Assembly (NCBI GenBank): GCA_024697845.1
Contig: JAILRZ010000100.1
Span: 1 to 51,566, forward strand
Direction of reading: 5' to 3'
DNA from: Eubacterium sp.
GTDB taxonomy: Bacteria > Bacillota > Clostridia > Lachnospirales > Lachnospiraceae
Length of the DNA stretch: 51,566 bases
A program made the position numbers and the translations under genes. Numbering within the stretch: the first letter of the stretch is position 1; each line of letters starts with the position of its first letter. This document shows positions 47,672 to 51,566 of this stretch, one piece after another. The notes under the pieces were generated by a model. That model worked only from the letters and a program-made list of their open reading frames with translations, did not search any database and was not told where the DNA came from.

Positions 47672-47705
47672 AAAGAAGATCAACCGTTATGAGTTGATCT
47701 TCTTT
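47672..47705. terminator. Two-way terminator overlapping a coding end
   Basis: AAAGAAGATCAAC (47672-47684) and GTTGATCTTCTTT (47693-47705) are exact complements with an 8-nt loop. The right arm encodes the last residues (KKIN) of the minus-strand protein that stops at 47687, so the terminator is partly inside that gene. Confidence 0.85.
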
Positions 47706-48223
47706 CTTATATAGCGGAAAGTTTCATCTTCTCCACGGTCAATCAACATCTGCAACAATTTTTCCAACTCCGCTTTTGTATTTGGATGAATGCTTCGATG
47801 AGGGGTCCGATGGGAATAATAATCCATCGGTGATGCATCCGTATAATTTTTTCCATTATAAATCTTACTGGCAGCCACACGGTCGCAAAACATTTCCGCC
47901 AGATAACGATATGGCATTTCTACCGGCTCGTTTCTCTTCGTTTCTAAATTGTAATCATTCCAATACTCATAATGGTGTTTATTTCTTCCTTTATGATGCA
48001 TCCAGGCGTAAGAAAAACCATAATCTTCCCGCTCGCCTTCATTGGGGCTGCGATACCCGGTATAATACTTTACTCCCGGAATAAATTCCGTGGGTGAATA
48101 TTTTGACAAATCATGATGTAGTCCCTGCCAGAAAATTCCCGCCTTTGCACAATGGCGAATCACCTGATGCCGATGCTTTGTAATTGTTTTAAAATGACCC
48201 CAAAGTCTTCCAAAAAAATTCAT
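47687..48223 (-). CDS. DUF5662-like protein
   Basis: 178 residues, soluble. The sequence shows the conserved HHDLSKYSPTEF, WMHHKGRNKHHYEYW, MPYRYLAEMFCDRVAASKIY and YYSHRTPHRSIHP, a histidine/aspartate-rich pattern that I associate with DUF5662 and that looks metal binding, perhaps HD-phosphohydrolase-like. No function is established to my knowledge. AGAGAGG lies about 9 nt before the ATG. It is monocistronic. Confidence 0.8.
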   Translation of the reverse strand: MNFFGRLWGHFKTITKHRHQVIRHCAKAGIFWQGLHHDLSKYSPTEFIPGVKYYTGYRSPNEGEREDYGFSYAWMHHKGRNKHHYEYWNDYNLETKRNEPVEMPYRYLAEMFCDRVAASKIYNGKNYTDASPMDYYSHRTPHRSIHPNTKAELEKLLQMLIDRGEDETFRYIRKKINS

Positions 48224-48326
48224 TATAAAAACCTCTCTTCTTTCCCTGCCTATTCTAACACATTTTGATATGATTCAAAATAAGTTTATGTTATGATGGT
48301 ATGGAAAATGTGTGAGGTGATTGACG

Positions 48327-49130
48327 ATGCATGGTTATTTAATTTATTCTCAAAAAGATGTTTCCAAAAACCAATTTTTTATTCAGAGCTTAACAACCGG
48401 TTTTGCCAATTATGGTATTACGTTAGAGTTGCTGGTTTATGAAACGCTGTCAGATTTTCCATCTGAACCACTGCCGGACTTTGTCATTAACCGCAGTCGT
48501 TTCAGCGATATTTCATTCTTTTATGAGAAACACTCTATTCCGGTTTTTAATAACGCCTCCGTTACTCAAATTACCAACGACAAACTGGAAACTTATCGCT
48601 TCCTTGAGAAGACAGTGCCAGTACTTCCTGCAAAAAGTCCTTCGGATTATATCTCCGGAGAGTTTTCTTATCCGGTAATTATAAAGAGTTGCTCCGGTCA
48701 TGGTGGCAGTGAAGTTTTCCTTGCTAATTCCCTAGAGGAAGAAAAGGAAATCTGTCTATCCCTTCAAGAACAACCTTATCTGTTCCAGGCCTGCGCCAGC
48801 GATTTAGGGAAGGATGTGCGTGTCTATATTTTAGGCAATCAGATTCTTGCCGCAGTTCTTCGAACTTCCACCAATAGCTTCAAAAGTAATTACAGCCTGG
48901 GTGGATCTGTTCGTCCATACACATTAAGTATCTATGAAAAGTCTCTTGTGGAGAAGATATTATGTAAACTCCATTTGGACTATGCCGGCATCGATTTTAT
49001 TTTCCACGAAGGAAAACCTGTCTTTAACGAAATAGAGGACGCCGTAGGCGCCCGCATGCTATATGAAGTTTCTGATATTGATATTGCCTCTTTATATATT
49101 CAGTATATTGTTAATAAACTTTCAAAATAA
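48327..49130 (+). CDS. RimK-like ATP-grasp protein (plus strand)
   Basis: 267 residues from ATG 48327, with GAGGTGATT upstream; a TTG two codons earlier is less likely. Residues about 1-85 form the pre-ATP-grasp domain (LIYSQKDVSKNQFFIQSL). The ATP-grasp domain follows, with YPVIIKSCSGHGGSEVFL holding the glycine-rich loop, DLGKDVRVYILG, and DYAGIDFIFHEGKPVFNEIE supplying the Mg-binding acidic residues. The enzyme should ligate an acid and an amine using ATP; the substrates are unknown. It overlaps by 20 bp with the end of a convergent ATP-grasp gene. Confidence 0.88.
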   Translation: MHGYLIYSQKDVSKNQFFIQSLTTGFANYGITLELLVYETLSDFPSEPLPDFVINRSRFSDISFFYEKHSIPVFNNASVTQITNDKLETYRFLEKTVPVLPAKSPSDYISGEFSYPVIIKSCSGHGGSEVFLANSLEEEKEICLSLQEQPYLFQACASDLGKDVRVYILGNQILAAVLRTSTNSFKSNYSLGGSVRPYTLSIYEKSLVEKILCKLHLDYAGIDFIFHEGKPVFNEIEDAVGARMLYEVSDIDIASLYIQYIVNKLSK

Positions 49131-49989
49131 TATAATCAATGATTGCATCTGCAACATTCACGCCCGTGCAATCAAATATATTTTTAAAATGTGCATTGGA
49201 GTTTACTTCGCAAAGTAGTGGAACCTCATTTTCTCCGAATAGGATATCCACTCCTGCAAAATCCAACTTCAAATAACGGCATACTTTTATTGCCATTTCC
49301 TGCTCTTTTTCTGTTGGTGTATATGCTTTCATTGAACCTCCATTGGTGATATTAGCCCGGAAATCATTTTCATTTGTTCTTTCCATTGCTGTTACTGCCC
49401 GGTCGCCTACTACGTTAATTCGAATATCTCTCCCCGAAGATTCTTTCACATATTCCTGCATTATAAATTCATGGTGTCCTATGTTCTTAATCTGTTCTAA
49501 TGCTTCCCCATGATTCTTTACCAGGTAAACCTGCTCACCAAAGGATCCCTTACTTTCCTTGATAACCATAGGATAACCTAATTGTTCCTCCACCTGCATC
49601 AGAAATGCGAAATCCGGATATTCCTTGGAAAATGTCATTGGTGCAATAAAGGTTTTCGGCATTTTGATGTCCGTGTTTTTTAATTTGATATAAGTTAATG
49701 CCTTATCATCGCATATTTCAATTGCTTCTGCAGAATTAAACACCGGGAAGCCTTCCTGCTGCAACATCTGTGCCAAACGAATATCTTTATCCCAAAACAA
49801 CACAAAATCCGGTTTCACCCTCCAGTCTGTTTTTCCAGTGCTAATCGGAAGAATCGATGTCAGCTGATCATTAGTAAGTTTCTGTAAAGCAATGTCTTTT
49901 GCTTTTGCTGCATTGATTAGCCACTGATATATTTCTTCAAATTTCTCACTGCGCAAATATCCATTTACGATAAGCCATCCTGATTTCAT
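49111..49989 (-). CDS. RimK-like ATP-grasp protein (minus strand)
   Basis: 292 residues, with AAAGGAG before the ATG. The N terminus GWLIVNGYLRSEKFEEIYQW begins the pre-ATP-grasp domain. The ATP-grasp core includes YPMVIKESKGSFGEQVYL, YVKESSGRDIRINVVG, and DFAGVDILFGENEVPLLCEV ending in NSNAHF, whose NSN motif is the canonical metal site of RimK-type ligases. The plus-strand partner has NEIED at that place. Both may modify a peptide or a small molecule. Its leader holds a promoter, an operator-like palindrome and a terminator-like hairpin (50168-50389). Confidence 0.9.
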   Translation of the reverse strand: MKSGWLIVNGYLRSEKFEEIYQWLINAAKAKDIALQKLTNDQLTSILPISTGKTDWRVKPDFVLFWDKDIRLAQMLQQEGFPVFNSAEAIEICDDKALTYIKLKNTDIKMPKTFIAPMTFSKEYPDFAFLMQVEEQLGYPMVIKESKGSFGEQVYLVKNHGEALEQIKNIGHHEFIMQEYVKESSGRDIRINVVGDRAVTAMERTNENDFRANITNGGSMKAYTPTEKEQEMAIKVCRYLKLDFAGVDILFGENEVPLLCEVNSNAHFKNIFDCTGVNVADAIIDYIILKVY

Positions 49990-50034
49990 AGAAACTCCTT
50001 TCTTCCTCTCCTTGCGTATTGCTGCAAGTCAGCA

Positions 50035-50163
50035 GCTACAAGCTCCGCACTCGGATTCCGCTTTGCTTCTTCCTCGTGTCGCAGCTGGCGCTTTCTTTTA
50101 TTCCTGCTACAAGCTCCGCACTCGGATTCCGCTTCGCTTCTTCCTCGTGTCGCAGCTGGCGCT
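50035..50163. repeat. Two 58-bp direct repeats
   Basis: Copies at 50035-50092 and 50106-50163 begin GCTACAAGCTCCGCACTCGG and end CGCAGCTGGCGCT; they differ at one base and are 71 bp apart. They belong to the 244-bp element. Open frames across them are by-products of composition. Confidence 0.85.
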
Positions 50164-50167
50164 GCAT

Positions 50168-50232
50168 AATATAAAAAGCTAGTATTTGCGTTTGTGAGCA
50201 AGCTCCCACCGCAAGTACTAGCTTTTTATATT
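50168..50232. terminator. Long two-way terminator-like hairpin in the ATP-grasp leader
   Basis: Left arm 50168-50190 and right arm 50210-50232 pair over 23 positions with one imperfect pair. The loop forms a second stem (GTGAGC with GCTC-CAC). Both outer ends are AAAAAGCT/AGCTTTTT, giving T-rich tails on either strand. It lies between the candidate promoter at 50362-50389 and the ATP-grasp gene, so it could act as an attenuator. Confidence 0.6.
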
Positions 50233-50257
50233 ACGGAGCTTGTAGCAATACGCAAAG

Positions 50258-50345
50258 AACGGTTAGGGCCCCCTTGCCTTAACCGTTCCGGACTGAAAAA
50301 TATGTTAGTATACTTATGAGTCTTAGGAGAGACTCACATAAGTAT
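50258..50345 (-). promoter_or_regulatory. Two hairpins at the start of the ATP-grasp leader
   Basis: AACGGTTA (50258-50265) pairs with TAACCGTT (50280-50287). ATACTTATG (50310-50318) pairs with CATAAGTAT (50337-50345), extended by AGTC/GACT with a 2-nt bulge. Both would lie near the 5' end of a transcript from the promoter at 50362-50389. Confidence 0.5.
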
Positions 50346-50360
50346 TAGGTACTACCTAAT
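50344..50360. promoter_or_regulatory. Perfect 17-bp palindrome, candidate operator
   Basis: ATTAGGTACTACCTAAT is symmetrical about base 50352. It covers the predicted transcription start (near 50355) of the minus-strand promoter next to it, the position expected of a repressor site. No regulator gene is nearby. Confidence 0.55.
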
Positions 50361-50361
50361 C

Positions 50362-50389
50362 ATTATAACAGATTTCTAATATGTTTCAA
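50362..50389 (-). promoter_or_regulatory. Strong sigma-A-like promoter toward the minus-strand ATP-grasp gene
   Basis: On the minus strand TTGAAA (50389-50384) and a perfect TATAAT (50367-50362) are 16 bp apart, and TGT before the -10 box gives an extended -10. The leader to ATG 49989 would be about 365 nt. Confidence 0.6.
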
Positions 50390-50409
50390 TATATTTTCTT
50401 GCTCTTTCA

Positions 50410-50664
50410 CTAGTAGCAGATTGAGACTTTCTCCGTTTCCACTACTAGATTTCTCCCCTCTCACTAGTAGCAGATTGAGACTTTCTCTGTTTCCGCTACT
50501 AGATTTCTCCCACTTCACTAGTAGCAGATTGAGACTTTCTCTGTTTCCGCTACTAGATTTCTCCCCTTTCACTAGTAGCAGATTGAGACTTTCTCTGTTT
50601 CCACTACTAGATTTCTCCCCTTTCACTAGTAGCAGATTCATCTATTCTCTATTTCTGCTACTAA
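50410..50664 (-). repeat. Five-unit tandem inverted-repeat array, 54-bp period
   Basis: Units start at 50410, 50464, 50518, 50572 and 50626, exactly 54 bp apart. Each is 39 bp: CTAGTAGC, a pyrimidine-rich core, and CTACTAG. The 15-bp spacers are nearly identical. On the minus strand the stem extends to 11 bp (CTAGTAGCGGA with TCTGCTACTAG) using G-U pairs, and GAGA-AAG-TCTC in the core of units 1-4 forms an inner stem. Unit 5 has a different core but keeps a 10-bp perfect stem. A weak minus promoter (TTCAAT, 18 bp, TAAAAT at 50722-50693) precedes it. The 18-codon translated repeat is a by-product of the period. Confidence 0.9.
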
Positions 50665-50751
50665 ATGCTCCCTCTACTAAAGATGTCCCTTTATTTTAGA
50701 TACATTTTGTGATACTATTGAATGGTATTTTAATCTAGGAGGCGAAAGACG

Positions 50752-51414
50752 ATGTCACAAGACAAAAATAAATTATATATTATCATTGCTTCAGCTTTAA
50801 TTCTTGTTTTAGTTGTTGTATTGATTCTTTTTTCAGGAGGAAAATCTAAAAATGCAAATACTAGCAGTGTCGGCAATAATAATGCTGCAACACAGGCTCC
50901 ATTAAAGATTGTTAGCGAGGAAGGAAATTTCGATGCAACTATCGAAGCTAACTTTGAACCAGTTCGTAAAATTGAGTTTGGTACTTCTTTAAAGAAGATT
51001 CAGAAAGCTGAAAAGAAACGTCCGGATACTGATGATGGTAGTTATCAGGAAGCTCAGGACAATTCAGGATATGGTTACCTGACTTACGGATTTAAGGCTG
51101 ATAAAAAAAATATTCCATCTTTCTTTGGTGGAAATGTAACGGTTTCTGATCCAACAGCAAATTTGGTATATGTATTAAAAGACAAGAAATTAATTGAAGT
51201 TCGTGTAAGCTACGGTGCTTCATCTGCAGCAAATTACGATGCAATGGTTGCGGCCAATACAAAAACTTACGGCAAACCAAATTTAACACGTTCTTACAGC
51301 AACGGAACCAAAATTACTTATTGGAGAACCAAAAAGGTTATGCTTCAATTATATTCACAGATTGATCAGCAAAACAAATTTACTGTTTCAGCTTATCTTA
51401 GTAAAATCAACTAA
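50752..51414 (+). CDS. Membrane-anchored extracellular protein of unknown function
   Basis: 220 residues. One N-terminal hydrophobic segment (about 8-28, LYIIIASALILVLVVVLILF) without a lipobox cysteine suggests a type II membrane anchor, followed by a Ser/Asn/Thr-rich linker (about 30-50) and an extracellular alpha/beta domain (about 55-220) with GYLTYGFKADKKNIP and ANTKTYGKPNLTRSYSNGTK. I do not recognise the domain. AGGAGGCGAAAGACG precedes the ATG. The insertion sequence starts about 15 bp after its stop, so its original terminator is probably displaced. Confidence 0.8.
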   Translation: MSQDKNKLYIIIASALILVLVVVLILFSGGKSKNANTSSVGNNNAATQAPLKIVSEEGNFDATIEANFEPVRKIEFGTSLKKIQKAEKKRPDTDDGSYQEAQDNSGYGYLTYGFKADKKNIPSFFGGNVTVSDPTANLVYVLKDKKLIEVRVSYGASSAANYDAMVAANTKTYGKPNLTRSYSNGTKITYWRTKKVMLQLYSQIDQQNKFTVSAYLSKIN

Positions 51415-51455
51415 TACACAATAACAAAGGGGCTGTAAAAAAACTCCCCTAACAG

Positions 51456-51492
51456 AAAAACGGCTATGAGCTCGCGCTCATAGCCGTTTTTT
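51456..51492 (+). terminator. Hairpin terminator at the IS edge
   Basis: CGGCTATGAGC (51461-51471) pairs exactly with GCTCATAGCCG (51476-51486) around a 4-nt loop, flanked by AAAAA and TTTTTT. It would stop outside transcription before the transposase gene, which is common in insertion sequences, and may also serve the 50752-51414 gene. Confidence 0.85.
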
Positions 51493-51505
51493 GATATAAT
51501 TAATT

Positions 51506-51566
51506 ATGCTACTAAATAAAAATATCAATGATAATTATACAGCACGTCAGCTAAAATTACCATTGA
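51506..51566 (+). CDS. Start of an IS1182-like transposase, truncated by the window edge
   Basis: ATG 51506 opens a frame of 20 codons to the edge, including NDNYTARQLKLPL. I know this pattern (N-Y-T-x-R-Q-L-K-L-P) from the N terminus of IS1182-family transposases of Lachnospiraceae. TATAAT lies about 10 bp upstream; no clear ribosome binding site. Too short to be certain. Confidence 0.5.
   Translation, partial: MLLNKNINDNYTARQLKLPL

Larger units (their letters stand above)
50012..50255. repeat. 244-bp structured element with terminal inverted repeats
   Basis: The left end TTGCGTATTGCT (50012-50023) plus CTACAAGCTCCG (50036-50047) matches the complement of the right end CGGAGCTTGTAG plus CAATACGCAA (50234-50255), apart from a 12-nt insertion on the left. 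Inside are two 58-bp direct repeats (50035-50092 and 50106-50163, one difference) and a long hairpin (50168-50232). The composition is far more GC-rich than the flanks. It looks like a small non-autonomous mobile element, but no target-site duplication is clear. Confidence 0.55.
51429..51566 (+). mobile_element. Left end of an insertion sequence (IS1182-like), cut by the window
   Basis: GGGGCTGTAAAAAAAC at 51429 looks like an IS1182-type terminal repeat. A hairpin terminator and a transposase start follow. The right end is outside the window, so the inverted repeat and target duplication cannot be checked. Confidence 0.55.

Noticed and set aside
49986-50201. Small minus-strand protein over the 58-bp repeats
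   Set aside because: It is explained by the high GC content and duplication of the repeats, and it overlaps the ribosome binding site of the ATP-grasp gene.
50363-50641. Protein made of 18-residue repeats (both strands stay open over the 54-bp array)
   Set aside because: The period is a multiple of three, so any frame without a stop in one unit stays open in all. No good ribosome binding site, and frames are open on both strands, which fits a non-coding repeat.

Overview
The window is 51.6 kb of low-GC DNA from a Gram-positive anaerobe, most probably a gut member of the Lachnospiraceae (Clostridia). This rests on the conserved gdpP-rplI-dnaB order, the strong AGGAGG-type ribosome binding sites, secreted proteins with lysine-rich FN3-like and BspA-type leucine-rich tails, and an IS1182-like transposase start at the right edge. 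The family assignment is inference from gene content; no rRNA or tRNA gene is present.

Layout. Positions 1-4.5 kb (minus strand) hold a housekeeping block: a membrane protein, the c-di-AMP phosphodiesterase gdpP, ribosomal protein L9 and the start of dnaB, which runs off the left edge. Positions 4.6-18.6 kb carry large secreted proteins (a CBM-like protein, a CotH-kinase/Big2/LRR protein, and a 1517-residue beta-1,3-glucanase-like enzyme with three discoidin domains), together with glucose-6-phosphate isomerase and small unknown genes. Positions 18.7-46.3 kb are a cell-surface polymer region: an ABC-2 exporter, glycerol-3-phosphate cytidylyltransferase (tagD), six proteins with CDP-glycerol glycerophosphotransferase domains (three fused to glycosyltransferase domains), a polyprenyl-phosphate sugar transferase, an LCP-family ligase, murG, UDP-glucose dehydrogenase and membrane acyltransferases. 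Together they should make, export, decorate and attach a glycerol-phosphate-rich polymer resembling teichoic acid. In this model TagD makes CDP-glycerol, the WbaP-like enzyme primes the lipid carrier, GT and TagF-like enzymes build the chain, the ABC pair exports it, the LCP protein attaches it to peptidoglycan, and the acyltransferases may O-acylate it. Positions 46.5-51.6 kb hold another acyltransferase, a DUF5662-like protein, two convergent ATP-grasp genes, a highly structured 760-bp intergenic region, a membrane-anchored protein, and the left end of an insertion sequence.

The most unusual signal is non-coding. Three tandem arrays lie at 10384-10633 (5 units, 53-bp period), 17828-17989 (3 units, 63-bp period) and 50410-50664 (5 units, 54-bp period). 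They are unrelated in sequence but share one architecture: 7-11 bp inverted-repeat arms around a pyrimidine-rich core of about 20 nt, separated by constant-length spacers. In all three, departures from perfect pairing mostly give G-U wobbles if the minus strand is transcribed but A-C mismatches on the plus strand. The first array lies between a sigma-A-like minus-strand promoter and the ribosome binding site of a PD-(D/E)XK-nuclease-like gene, so it would form that gene's 5' leader. The window also holds an in-frame stop codon splitting a secreted-protein gene (27611-27613), and a promoter with a palindromic operator ahead of a terminator-containing leader for an ATP-grasp gene.
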